Assembly (NCBI GenBank): GCA_013817245.1
Contig: JACDDA010000006.1
Location: forward strand, 62,001-126,000
DNA length: 64,000 nucleotides
Direction of reading: 5' to 3'
Source of the DNA: Gammaproteobacteria bacterium
GTDB taxonomy: Bacteria; Pseudomonadota; Gammaproteobacteria; HTCC5015
Shown here: piece after piece, positions 17,078 to 24,957 of the stretch
How the letters are laid out: the number at the start of each line of letters is the position of its first letter
Numbering within the stretch: position 1 is the first letter of the stretch
The notes under the pieces: model-generated
What the model was told of the DNA's origin: nothing
Seen by the model: only the letters and a program-made list of their open reading frames with translations
Database searches by the model: none
Translations under genes and position numbers: made by a program

Positions 17078-18469
17078 TTAATTTTTTGCGGAAAGTCGCG
17101 CGCTGGTTAACGCGAGTCGATAAATAAGCGTTTCAGTAAATACTTTGTAGTAATGCAACTGACAATCTTTAGAAACCGTATCCATAGCCGCTGCATTCAC
17201 TTTTAATACGAGCACTTCATTTTTAGCAACAATCGAAGCAGTTCGTTTGCTCGCCATTAAAAACCCGATTTCACCAAAACAGTCACCTTGATGCAAAGTA
17301 TCAATCAACGTTTTAGCTTTGCGCACTTCGGCATCACCGCGCACGAGTATATAGAAAGAAGCATCAATATCCCCTTCTTGAATAATGACACTATCGGCAT
17401 CAAAACGCAGCATGGTGCTGGCCGTCATGATTTCATCAATTTCACTGTCGGAGAAACCATCAAAAAATTGTAAATTTTTCAAAGCATCACGATTTTCGCG
17501 TTTAGATATTTTGCGTTCAGTAAATCGCAGCCGATCATGCGCCGCCATTAATTGTGCAGCAAACTCATTACCTGTTTGAAAACGTTCTTGCGGATTTTTA
17601 CGTAACGCTTTTTCAACGATGTCAGAAATAATGGGCGGCAACTCGGGGCATAAATCTTTTACTTTGGGTGCCTCTTGATACAAAATTTCGCGGAACACGC
17701 CGGTTAAATCTTCTGATTTAAAAGGTCGTTCACCGGTTAACAGTTGAAACATCACTGCGCCCAGAGAATACAAATCACTCGCGGGGCCAATATCTTGTTT
17801 GCGGATTTGCTCGGGTGCCATGTAGCTCGGTGAGCCTATTACGGAATCCGGTTTAAATACTAATGATTGCGTTACTTCGGCAATACTAAAATCCATTAAT
17901 TTAGTATCGCCATCTTTGCGCAACATGATATTGCTGGGTTTAATGTCGCGATGAATGACGCCTTGTTTATGCGAAAAATCTAAGGCTTTGCAGCATTTGT
18001 ACATGCATTCAATAACTTGTTCCGGTGTCAGGCGTTTACGCGCACTGCGGCAATACTCTAATAAACTTTCGCCTTCAATATATTCCATAACAATGTAGCT
18101 GATATCTGCTTCAATACCTGCGTCATACAAAGCCACGATATGCGGATGTTGCAACTTACCTGCGGCATGCGCTTCAACAAAAAAATCACGTTGGATTTTA
18201 CGCGTAGTGTCAGGTTTTAATGAAGGCTCGCTGAGGGCGATTTTTATCGCGACTTCGCGCTGCACAAAAGGATCGTAACCTTTATACACAATGCCGCAAG
18301 TGCCCTGACCGAGCTTTTCTTTAATGTCGTATTTGCCGACTTTTTTAGGCGCTTTAAAGACTTGCAAACGTTGTTGAGTTAATTCTAATACTTTCGCATC
18401 ACCGTGCGCTAAAGTCGCAATTTCTGCGCTAGCGGTCTGTGCAGATTTGCCGATTTTTTTATCGTCCAT
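17078..18469 (-). CDS. Ser/Thr protein kinase fused to a cyclic-nucleotide-binding domain
   Basis: 463 residues from the ATG at 18469; a GTG three codons upstream is also possible, and neither has a clear Shine-Dalgarno. The kinase domain (about 47-305) has the Gly loop GQGTCGIV (54-61), the VAIK lysine (76), a helix-C Glu (99), HRDIKPSN (173-180) and SYMAPEQI. The DFG motif reads DFS (193-195): the metal-binding Asp is kept, the Gly is replaced. The C-terminal cNMP-binding domain (about 330-450) carries FGEIGFLM...RTASIVA, with the Glu and Arg of the phosphate-binding cassette. There is no membrane segment. It probably senses cAMP or cGMP and phosphorylates an unknown target. Confidence 0.85.
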   Translation of the reverse strand: MDDKKIGKSAQTASAEIATLAHGDAKVLELTQQRLQVFKAPKKVGKYDIKEKLGQGTCGIVYKGYDPFVQREVAIKIALSEPSLKPDTTRKIQRDFFVEAHAAGKLQHPHIVALYDAGIEADISYIVMEYIEGESLLEYCRSARKRLTPEQVIECMYKCCKALDFSHKQGVIHRDIKPSNIMLRKDGDTKLMDFSIAEVTQSLVFKPDSVIGSPSYMAPEQIRKQDIGPASDLYSLGAVMFQLLTGERPFKSEDLTGVFREILYQEAPKVKDLCPELPPIISDIVEKALRKNPQERFQTGNEFAAQLMAAHDRLRFTERKISKRENRDALKNLQFFDGFSDSEIDEIMTASTMLRFDADSVIIQEGDIDASFYILVRGDAEVRKAKTLIDTLHQGDCFGEIGFLMASKRTASIVAKNEVLVLKVNAAAMDTVSKDCQLHYYKVFTETLIYRLALTSARLSAKN

Positions 18470-18511
18470 ATTTTTCACTTTTGCTTATAAACATTATTGC
18501 GCAAAATAAAT

Positions 18512-19858
18512 TTATAAAGCATCTAATAAACGCGCATGGATATTACCAAAACCACCATTGCTCATGACTAACACATGATCGCCCGCTTTTAATTTATTCG
18601 GCAACTCTTTAACAATATCATCAATATTATTACGAATATTGACGCGTTCCGCACCACTCAACGCCCAGTCTGTATTCGGTGGCAAATATAACCAAACATC
18701 ATCCGCTATTGCCAACGATGCAATTAACGTGTCTTTATGTATGCCCATGCGCATGGTGTTTGAACGCGGCTCTAACACGGCAATAATGCGCGCGTTTCCG
18801 ACTTTGTCGCGCAAGCCTTGTAATGTTGTGCGAATCGCAGTGGGATGATGCGCGAAATCATCGTACACGGTAATTTCATTAACAGTCCCACGAATTTCCA
18901 TGCGCCGTTTAATGCCAATAAATTCTGCTAATGCCGCTACGGATACATTTACCGGCACGCCAACATGTTGTGCCGCGGCAATCGCTGCCAGGGTATTTAA
19001 ACGATTGTGTTCACCTAATAATGACCACTGTACTGGATATATTGGCTGCGCCGGTTGATTTATCGCTTGCACTGTAAAATCATTATTTTCATTTACTTGC
19101 ATCTGCCAATCAGCCGTCGCACTTGCACCAAAACTCACACGCTGACTCCAACAACCTTTTGCTAAGGTATCTGCTAATGCTTGATCCTGCGCATTAACAA
19201 TAATTTGACCGTTACTGGGTACGGTGCGAATCAGATGATTAAATTGCTGTTGGATGGCCGCGAGATTTTCAAAAATATCGGCGTGATCAAATTCGAGGTT
19301 ATTCAAAATCAAAGTGCGCGGATGGTAATGCACAAACTTGGAACGTTTATCAAAAAACGCAGTGTCGTATTCATCGGCTTCGATTACAAAAAAAGGCGTG
19401 CTGCCTAACCGCGCCGAAATACCAAAATTTTCCGCAACGCCGCCAATTAAAAAACCCGGTTGCATACCTGCGTATTCTAGGATCCACGCCAAAATACTAC
19501 TGGTCGTGGTTTTGCCGTGCGTGCCGGCCACCGCTAAAACCCAACGACCTTGCAAAACATTTTCGGCTAACCATTGCGGGCCAGAGGTATACGGTATGTC
19601 GCTATTCAATATTGCTTCTACTAAAACATTGCCGCGTGACATAGCATTACCAATCACGATGCAATCTGGTCGTCCCCACTGCGTTAATTGCTGCGGATCA
19701 TAACCTTCGATAACGTCAATACCGGCCGCGGCTAATTGTGTGCTCATCGGCGGATAAACATTTTGATCACAACCGGTAACCGTATGACCTTGCGCACGCG
19801 CGAGCTGAGCGATACCACCCATGAACGTGCCACAAATACCCAAAATATGAACGTGCAT
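18512..19858 (-). CDS. mpl: UDP-MurNAc:L-Ala-gamma-D-Glu-meso-DAP ligase
   Basis: Reattaches the recycled tripeptide to UDP-MurNAc; this is the step after AmpD action, and ampD lies at the left edge. The start MHVHILGICGTFMGGIAQLA at 19858 gives 448 residues, close to E. coli Mpl (457); a start 8 codons upstream adds nothing conserved. Motifs: the ATP loop VAGTHGKTTTSSILAW, GVAENFG, the EADEYDTAFFDKRSKFVHYH signature that separates Mpl from MurC, LNNLEFDHADIF, EHNRLN and DDFAHHPTAI. Mpl acts in the cytoplasm. Confidence 0.95.
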   Translation of the reverse strand: MHVHILGICGTFMGGIAQLARAQGHTVTGCDQNVYPPMSTQLAAAGIDVIEGYDPQQLTQWGRPDCIVIGNAMSRGNVLVEAILNSDIPYTSGPQWLAENVLQGRWVLAVAGTHGKTTTSSILAWILEYAGMQPGFLIGGVAENFGISARLGSTPFFVIEADEYDTAFFDKRSKFVHYHPRTLILNNLEFDHADIFENLAAIQQQFNHLIRTVPSNGQIIVNAQDQALADTLAKGCWSQRVSFGASATADWQMQVNENNDFTVQAINQPAQPIYPVQWSLLGEHNRLNTLAAIAAAQHVGVPVNVSVAALAEFIGIKRRMEIRGTVNEITVYDDFAHHPTAIRTTLQGLRDKVGNARIIAVLEPRSNTMRMGIHKDTLIASLAIADDVWLYLPPNTDWALSGAERVNIRNNIDDIVKELPNKLKAGDHVLVMSNGGFGNIHARLLDAL

Positions 19859-20184
19859 GCTGGCCTCATGAATATGGCGCACTAACAGCGCCAGCAGGAT
19901 TTAATTTATTTCGCTTATAACATCGATGTGAACATACGCAAGAATATAACATTAATAAAGCATATAGATGGCAAACAATGCGCTAACGCAGCGCCGACTG
20001 GTACCGCCGTGTATAAAAAACATTAGGGTAACGGGAAGGAGTTATCAGGCTACATATATATAGTGTCAGCGCGCAGAAGATCGCGCTATTGCCGTTCAGG
20101 AAGGAAAGAAAATATGTATAAATTGGTTAGCTAAAGGCGCTTAAAAAATGCTTCATGCCGAATTACTTTGGGATCACTTTGGCA
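19859..20184. other. Intergenic region between mpl and the GST gene
   Basis: 326 bases upstream of mpl and downstream of the GST gene. Two small GC-rich stem-loops can be drawn: GGCGC actaaca GCGCC near 19877 and GCGCT aacgc AGCGC near 19981. A single copy of ACATTAGGGTA (20020-20030) resembles the 11-base unit repeated at 20805-20866. A 6-codon or 22-codon plus-strand frame ending near 20133 has a purine-rich stretch upstream, but nothing supports it as a gene. The region should also hold the mpl promoter, which I cannot place. Confidence 0.5.
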
Positions 20185-20784
20185 TCACTCTGGCATCGTT
20201 GCCAGCCACCAAGCGTGTTGCGACCAACTCGCATAATACTGCGCTAATTGAGGCGCCTGCCCACGCCAATCAATTTCGGGTAAACGAAAATCCCAATAAC
20301 CCAACGCGCAGACGATGGCTAATGCGCCGATATGTTGTGCATTTTGCAATTCCTCACACTGCAATTCTATGGTTTGAATGGCGCGCTGCATTGCCGCTAA
20401 TTGTCGATCCCGCCACTGCGGTGATTGCTGGCTTAATGGTCGACGATTTTCTATAACGCATTGCACCGCCGCATCGGCAATCCCATCGCCCAACGCTTGG
20501 TAACGTAAGGCCGACCACCGCGCGGTTGCATCTTGCGGAAACCATTTGTGTTCTTGATGCAGACTATCTAGATATTCACAAATCACGCGAGAGTCATATA
20601 AACTGCTACGGTCTTCCAAAATTAATACGGGGATTTTTCCTAAAGGATTATCACGCGACAAATCTGTGCTTTCATCCCAAGGATTCGTTAATAACGGGGT
20701 GATGCGTGACCACAAACCCGTCGCCATCGCTAAACAACAAACTTTGCGCGCATACGGTGATACGGCGCTATAACGTAATTGCAT
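20185..20784 (-). CDS. Glutathione S-transferase family protein
   Basis: 199 residues with a thioredoxin-like N-terminal domain (MQLRYSAVSPYARKVCCLAM; the SPYARKV segment carries the likely catalytic Ser or Cys position; NPLGKIPVLI cis-Pro loop; YDSRVICEYLD glutathione-binding Ser-Arg) and an all-helical C-terminal domain. This layout is close to YibF-like GSTs. The substrate cannot be inferred. Both flanks hold copies of an 11-base repeat, five to six in tandem before its start and one beyond its end. Confidence 0.85.
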   Translation of the reverse strand: MQLRYSAVSPYARKVCCLAMATGLWSRITPLLTNPWDESTDLSRDNPLGKIPVLILEDRSSLYDSRVICEYLDSLHQEHKWFPQDATARWSALRYQALGDGIADAAVQCVIENRRPLSQQSPQWRDRQLAAMQRAIQTIELQCEELQNAQHIGALAIVCALGYWDFRLPEIDWRGQAPQLAQYYASWSQHAWWLATMPE

Positions 20785-20804
20785 AGTATTAACTCATCCA
20801 CAAA

Positions 20805-20866
20805 ATATTAGGAAAACATTAGGAAAACATTAGGGAAACATTAGGGAAACATTAGGGAAATATTAG
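20805..20866. repeat. 11-base tandem repeat at the end of the barrel gene
   Basis: About six head-to-tail copies of ACATTAGG(G/A)AA with period 11. The units at 20827, 20838 and 20849 are identical, and the outer copies differ at one or two positions. The last partial copy overlaps the TAA stop of the outer-membrane gene (20863-20865). The period is not a multiple of three, and copy-number change would occur outside the coding sequence. Confidence 0.85.
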
Positions 20867-21822
20867 AAGCCCCAAAAATACGACACGCCAACACTGCCAC
20901 GCGAATATTCTTTATTTTGAACAGTAGCCGTTTGCATATAATCAACAAACACATCAACAGAATGATGTTTTCCTAATGCGTAATTAGTGCCAATACCTAA
21001 TTTATTAGCGTAGCCACGCACTTTATAAGAACGCAACCCCGTGCCAGCGTACGCTGCATCATGACAGGCCGCTTCACAACTTTCCGGTGGTTTACGAGAA
21101 GATACGATGTGGCCTTTGTTATAACTATAATCTGCATACACAACCCAATTCGCTTGCAGATTGTAATCAGCGTGCGCAAAAAAACGCGCTTGATTGGTGT
21201 CATAAATAACTTTTTGTTTTTTAATAATGGCATTAGCCGAATCCACACCCGCGCCTAATTCTTGTACAAATTGTGCAATCACCGCATCGGGAGCCGTATC
21301 ACCTTGCGCATTAACAGTCTCGCCATCTAAGCCAAACACGGCATTAATACGATCGGTAAAACGCTGATTCATAACAAAACCTAAACGCGCAAAATCGGCA
21401 TCGCGATTGTCAGTAGCCACATCGCGTTTACCACCACTGAATTTTATTGAATAAATGGGTTGCGTAAAACCGCGTGCTAATTGAAAACGTTGCTCTAAAC
21501 CAAAAGTAAGTTCTTGTTTATCTAAGCCTGTATATTCATTAAACCAGCGTTGCTGATAATCAAGCTTCATTATTAATGCATTCGCAGGTGAAAATGACCA
21601 AGCCTGCGCCACGCCTACATCTACAGTAGTAAATTGATCTTTAATCCGCCAACTATCTTCTGCAGTATTACCTAAATTATTATCATACTGATAATTAAGC
21701 GCGCTATTAAAATTAATATCACCTGCCTGGCTATTTCCCAAGCTTGCAATACCGCTCAAGAAAATGAGTGCGCTGCTGATTACAAACTGACGACAAAAAA
21801 TGATTCGCTGACTCGACAACAT
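20863..21822 (-). CDS. Outer-membrane beta-barrel protein, unknown
   Basis: 319 residues: a signal peptide (residues 1-33, cleavage after NSQA), then alternating amphipathic strands rich in aromatic residues and ending SVGVSYFWGF. A C-terminal Phe preceded by alternating hydrophobics is the usual BAM recognition signal. The mature start GDINFNSALNYQYDNNLGNT is typical of proteobacterial surface barrels of unknown role. A loop contains a Cys pair (PESCEAACHDA), likely a disulfide. It is divergent from a FecR-domain gene, 201 bases apart, suggesting shared control. No specific family is recognised. Confidence 0.7.
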   Translation of the reverse strand: MLSSQRIIFCRQFVISSALIFLSGIASLGNSQAGDINFNSALNYQYDNNLGNTAEDSWRIKDQFTTVDVGVAQAWSFSPANALIMKLDYQQRWFNEYTGLDKQELTFGLEQRFQLARGFTQPIYSIKFSGGKRDVATDNRDADFARLGFVMNQRFTDRINAVFGLDGETVNAQGDTAPDAVIAQFVQELGAGVDSANAIIKKQKVIYDTNQARFFAHADYNLQANWVVYADYSYNKGHIVSSRKPPESCEAACHDAAYAGTGLRSYKVRGYANKLGIGTNYALGKHHSVDVFVDYMQTATVQNKEYSRGSVGVSYFWGF

Positions 21823-22023
21823 AACGACACCTAAAATGGGCCTGCGTTGCTTCCTGCTTGCAAGAAATTTAACGGGACTTGATCGGGACTCTCGCTTGCG
21901 TGCATTCTAACTGAAAAATCATTCAAAACTGTGAACCAAGTGCAATAGAAGCCACTTTTTACGATGGCTTTTGCGCATTTGCTAAGCCTATACTTGAAGC
22001 ACATCTCCCTAAAGGACTAACCC

Positions 22024-22764
22024 ATGAATACGCATGATGATCTTGAATTTGAAATGCGTCGCGCTTTTTTAGTACGCATGTTAACCATCGGCGCATTTGC
22101 CAGTATGCCACTTAGCTGGAGCAATTTAGCCGCGGCGGATCTCTTCGGTAAAAAACCTTATCGCATGCCGAATAACAAATCTATTTTTAATCTACAAGGC
22201 ACTGTGCACGTTAACGGTTCAACGGTTGGTTATGACACTTTAATTAAAGCCAATGATGTTATTAAAACCGGACCCAAAAGCGGTATCGTTTTTGTAGTCG
22301 GTAAAGATGCTTTTATTATGCGCGCTGACAGTGAATTACATTTAAACGGCACTGAGTTTATTTTAAATCAAATGCGTTTAGTCTCCGGCAAAATTTTATC
22401 GGTGTTTGGTAAACGCGATCCAAAAGAACGTTTAGCATTATCGTCTACCATCGCCACTATTGGTATTCGTGGCACGGGCGTATATATGGAAGCGGATCCC
22501 GAACAAACCTATTTATGTACTTGTTATGGGAAAACAATGCTGAGTTCAATTCAAGACCCTAGCAGTGAAATTATAATCAACGCTCAACGTCATGACTCAC
22601 CCCGTTATATTTTAGCGAAAGGTGCAAAAGGCGAACGCATTAAACCCGCACCAATGATTAATCACACGGATCTAGAACTCGGTTTAATAGAAGAGCTGGT
22701 CGGTCGCACGCCGCCGTTTGATGTTAAAGATATGAACTACGGTGCGCCGCGTCGTAGTTATTAA
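22024..22764 (+). CDS. FecR-domain protein with probable Tat signal
   Basis: 246 residues. The N-terminus FEMRRAFLVRMLTIGAFASMP has twin Arg (12-13) before a hydrophobic stretch, resembling a Tat export signal. A FecR-like beta domain follows: LQGTVHVNGSTV, GYDTLIKANDVIKTGPKSGI, ADSELHLNG and STIATIGIRGTGVYME, then a CTC pair at 165-167 (TYLCTCYGK). This is not the anti-sigma FecR of TonB signalling, since no TonB receptor or ECF sigma gene is near. Such periplasmic FecR-domain proteins are usually of unknown function. AAGGA precedes the ATG. It is divergent from the barrel gene, and a product interaction is possible but unproven. Confidence 0.75.
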   Translation: MNTHDDLEFEMRRAFLVRMLTIGAFASMPLSWSNLAAADLFGKKPYRMPNNKSIFNLQGTVHVNGSTVGYDTLIKANDVIKTGPKSGIVFVVGKDAFIMRADSELHLNGTEFILNQMRLVSGKILSVFGKRDPKERLALSSTIATIGIRGTGVYMEADPEQTYLCTCYGKTMLSSIQDPSSEIIINAQRHDSPRYILAKGAKGERIKPAPMINHTDLELGLIEELVGRTPPFDVKDMNYGAPRRSY

Positions 22765-22779
22765 ATTATATTTTTGTTA

Positions 22780-22818
22780 CACACCGACTTAGTTATGCGC
22801 AAATAACTGGTCGGTGTG
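22780..22818. terminator. Two-part stem-loop after the FecR gene
   Basis: CACACCGAC pairs with GTCGGTGTG (9 bases), and inside it AGTTAT pairs with ATAACT around a GCGCAA loop. It lies 15 bases after the FecR-domain stop and 44 before rnt. There is no T-run on its right side, so termination strength is uncertain. Confidence 0.55.
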
Positions 22819-22862
22819 CCCGCAATTCTCTACAATCGCGCTTTGCTTACTGATTATTTCTC

Positions 22863-23555
22863 ATGAATGATATTGCGCGACCTTATCGTATTGCACAACG
22901 CTTTCGCGGCTTTTTGCCGGTGGTCGTCGATGTTGAAACCGGTGGCTTTAATAAAGAAACCGATGCCTTGCTCGAAATCGCAGCCATTATTCTCGACATT
23001 AATGAACAAGGCCAATTGTTTCCCGCAGAAACGATTTCCGCTCATGTAGAACCTTTTCCTAACGCAAACATTGAACCCAAAGCTTTAGAAATTACCGGCA
23101 TTAAACCGTTTAGTCCTTTGCGCATGGCGATGCCCGAAAAAGATGCGCTGCAACATATTTTTCAACCGATTCGTCGTGCGTTACGCGACCAACGTTGTAA
23201 TCGCGCAATTTTGGTCGGACACAATGCTTTTTTTGATTTAGGCTTTTTAAATAAAGCGGTAGAACGCAACGCGATAAAACGTAATCCGTTTCATTTGTTT
23301 AGTCAGTTTGATACGGTTTCGTTAGCAGGTATGGCATACGGTCAAACGGTATTAGCACGCGCGGTGGAAGCAGCAGGCTTAACGTGGGATAACAAAGAAG
23401 CACATTCCGCTGTTTATGATGCAACACAAACAGCGGCGTTATTTTGTAATATTATTAATCGTTGGAATCATGTTTATCCGCCGTTACTCAGCCAATTGGC
23501 TGAAGATCCCATTTCGGAACTAGGTGCGGAACTCACTAATGAACCTGACAATTAA
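22863..23555 (+). CDS. rnt: Ribonuclease T
   Basis: A DEDDh 3'-5' exoribonuclease for tRNA CCA-end turnover and 3' maturation of stable RNAs. 230 residues with [20 protein letters not shown] (Exo I Asp-Glu), [12 protein letters not shown] (Exo II Asp) and [14 protein letters not shown] (Exo III His and Asp). The basic patches are typical of RNase T, which works as a dimer. It is convergent with grxD, with only 4 bases between the stops. Confidence 0.94.
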   Translation: MNDIARPYRIAQRFRGFLPVVVDVETGGFNKETDALLEIAAIILDINEQGQLFPAETISAHVEPFPNANIEPKALEITGIKPFSPLRMAMPEKDALQHIFQPIRRALRDQRCNRAILVGHNAFFDLGFLNKAVERNAIKRNPFHLFSQFDTVSLAGMAYGQTVLARAVEAAGLTWDNKEAHSAVYDATQTAALFCNIINRWNHVYPPLLSQLAEDPISELGAELTNEPDN

Positions 23556-23559
23556 CGAT

Positions 23560-23880
23560 TTACGATTTGTTAACAGTCGCTAATAATTTTTGCAATTCGC
23601 CGGTTTGAAACATATCCGTCACAATATCGCAGCCGCCCACTAATTCACCGTTAACATATAACTGCGGAAATGTAGGCCAATCCGAATACTTCGGCAAATT
23701 CGCACGAATGTCTTGATCGAGCAAAATATTCACATACGCAAATTCTTTGCCGCATTGTTTTAATGCATCCACTGTGCGACTAGAAAAACCACACATAGGA
23801 AATTGCGGCGTTCCTTTCATATAAAGAATGATCGAATTCGTTTCGACCTGTTCTTTAATACGCGCCATGACATCATCCAT
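23560..23880 (-). CDS. grxD: Monothiol glutaredoxin GrxD
   Basis: 106 residues from the ATG at 23880 (MDDVMARIKEQVETNS), preceded by GAGGTG; an earlier ATG would add 13 residues foreign to the family. The CGFS active site appears in KGTPQFPMCGFSSRTV, with WPTFPQLYVNGELVGGCDI further on, which contains the glutathione-binding region. Such proteins coordinate a bridging [2Fe-2S] cluster, pair with BolA proteins and deliver clusters. bolA is not in this window. Confidence 0.95.
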   Translation of the reverse strand: MDDVMARIKEQVETNSIILYMKGTPQFPMCGFSSRTVDALKQCGKEFAYVNILLDQDIRANLPKYSDWPTFPQLYVNGELVGGCDIVTDMFQTGELQKLLATVNKS

Positions 23881-24140
23881 CGCACTCACCTCATTCATCA
23901 ATACTATCGAGACCGGCATTTTAGCGGGTTCTGCGCAATAAATTCACCTGTTCTACACACAATAAAAATTTCATTTCATCCAGACAAAGAATACCCATAG
24001 CTAATACAAGGACAAAATAGCCAGCCCTAACCACGACTTTTTACCCGCAAGTTTTATTGCAAGCCTACAGCCAAGCCAATACACTTAGCCGCACTTAACC
24101 CCCACACTTCACACCGACACTTCACTTATAAGAGGACATC

Positions 24141-24752
24141 ATGAATCCATTAAATTCGATTCTAGGTACCATCGTTTCAGGCTTTATCGCTGCCGCATTG
24201 GCTTGGCTGGTATTGCACACCCCCGCGGGCGATACACTCGTCAAATTCAATCTGTGGTCTTTAGCCGTATGGTTCCATGTCTTAGCCGGCATTACCTGGA
24301 TCGGTTTATTGTATTACTTCAATTTCGTGCAAACCCCCGCCATGGCACAAGCCACGGCTGACGGTACACCTGGCCCTGCTGCTATTAGCAAATACGTCGC
24401 ACCCCGCGCTTTATTATGGTTCCGTTGGTCAGCTGTTGTGACCTGGTTAACCGGCGCAATGGCATTAGAAGCTATGCATGCGGGTCCTGGTAGCGGTGTA
24501 ACCGCAGCGTTCACTTTTGTTGAAGGCTGGCGCATTATTGGTTTGGGCGCTTGGTTAGGCACCATCATGTTATTTAACGTATGGGTTTTAATTTGGCCAA
24601 ACCAAAAGAAAATTCTCGGTATCGTGCCTGCAACCGATGCGCAAAAAGCGACCGCTCGCAAAGTCGCGGCAATGGCTTCACGCACCAACGTTTTATTATC
24701 GATCCCGATGTTATTGTGCATGACCAGCCAATTCCACGGCTTACCTTTCTAA
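24141..24752 (+). CDS. PuuD-type (urate oxidase N-terminal) membrane protein
   Basis: 203 residues with about five hydrophobic helices. The segment VWFHVLAGITWIGLLYYFNFVQTPAM and the later FRWSAVVTWLTGAM agree with the membrane domain of PuuD-like urate hydroxylases (Urate_ox_N family). The C-terminal cytochrome c domain of true PuuD is absent, so urate oxidation should not be assumed. Histidine and tryptophan residues in the helices could bind haem. It is preceded by GAGGA and ends at an intrinsic terminator, so it is a single-gene unit. Confidence 0.7.
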   Translation: MNPLNSILGTIVSGFIAAALAWLVLHTPAGDTLVKFNLWSLAVWFHVLAGITWIGLLYYFNFVQTPAMAQATADGTPGPAAISKYVAPRALLWFRWSAVVTWLTGAMALEAMHAGPGSGVTAAFTFVEGWRIIGLGAWLGTIMLFNVWVLIWPNQKKILGIVPATDAQKATARKVAAMASRTNVLLSIPMLLCMTSQFHGLPF

Positions 24753-24780
24753 ACGCTGTAAATTTAATTGGTACTACTCT

Positions 24781-24810
24781 GAAGCCCGCACTGCGGGCTT
24801 CATTTTTTCT
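24781..24810 (+). terminator. Intrinsic terminator after the PuuD-type gene
   Basis: GAAGCCCGCA and TGCGGGCTTC form a perfect 10-base GC-rich palindrome, followed by ATTTTTTCT. It starts 28 bases after the stop codon. Confidence 0.88.
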
Positions 24811-24897
24811 AGCTAAAAATCCGCGTTATTTGCCTGAATACGCCTTAATACATAAAAACTACGAAACAATGCTGGCTGATGTTTTTTAGCATCGAGT

Positions 24898-24906
24898 TGT
24901 TATAAT
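24898..24906 (+). promoter_or_regulatory. Extended -10 promoter of argD
   Basis: TGTTATAAT is a perfect extended -10 element (TGn followed by TATAAT), 52 bases before the argD start. No good -35 hexamer is present at 17 bases, as is common with extended -10 promoters. The expected transcript start is near 24912. Confidence 0.6.
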
Positions 24907-24915
24907 GGACGTTCT

Positions 24916-24944
24916 CGGCAGCCTTCCGCTGCCGTTTTTATTTT
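24916..24944 (+). terminator. Terminator-like hairpin in the argD leader
   Basis: CGGCAGC and GCTGCCG form a 7-base stem with a CTTCC loop, directly followed by TTTTTATTTT. It lies only a few bases behind the predicted argD transcript start and ahead of the argD ATG, so it either ends a transcript from upstream or acts in the argD leader. Confidence 0.65.
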
Positions 24945-24957
24945 CTAGGTTAAGTTA

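Noticed and set aside
20069-20133. Possible small plus-strand peptide gene before the GST end
   Set aside because: Only 6-22 codons, no conserved feature; a purine-rich stretch alone is not enough.
20805-20866. CRISPR array or telomere-like repeat
   Set aside because: The units are 11 bases with no spacers; the CCCTAA-like reverse strand motif is accidental in a bacterial chromosome.
24141-24752. Full PuuD urate hydroxylase
   Set aside because: The protein ends after the membrane domain; no CxxCH haem motif or cytochrome domain is present.
24811-24957. ARG box (ArgR operator) in front of argD
   Set aside because: No pair of half-sites resembling TNTGAATWWWWATTCANW could be found; a single TGAATA at about 24833 is not convincing.
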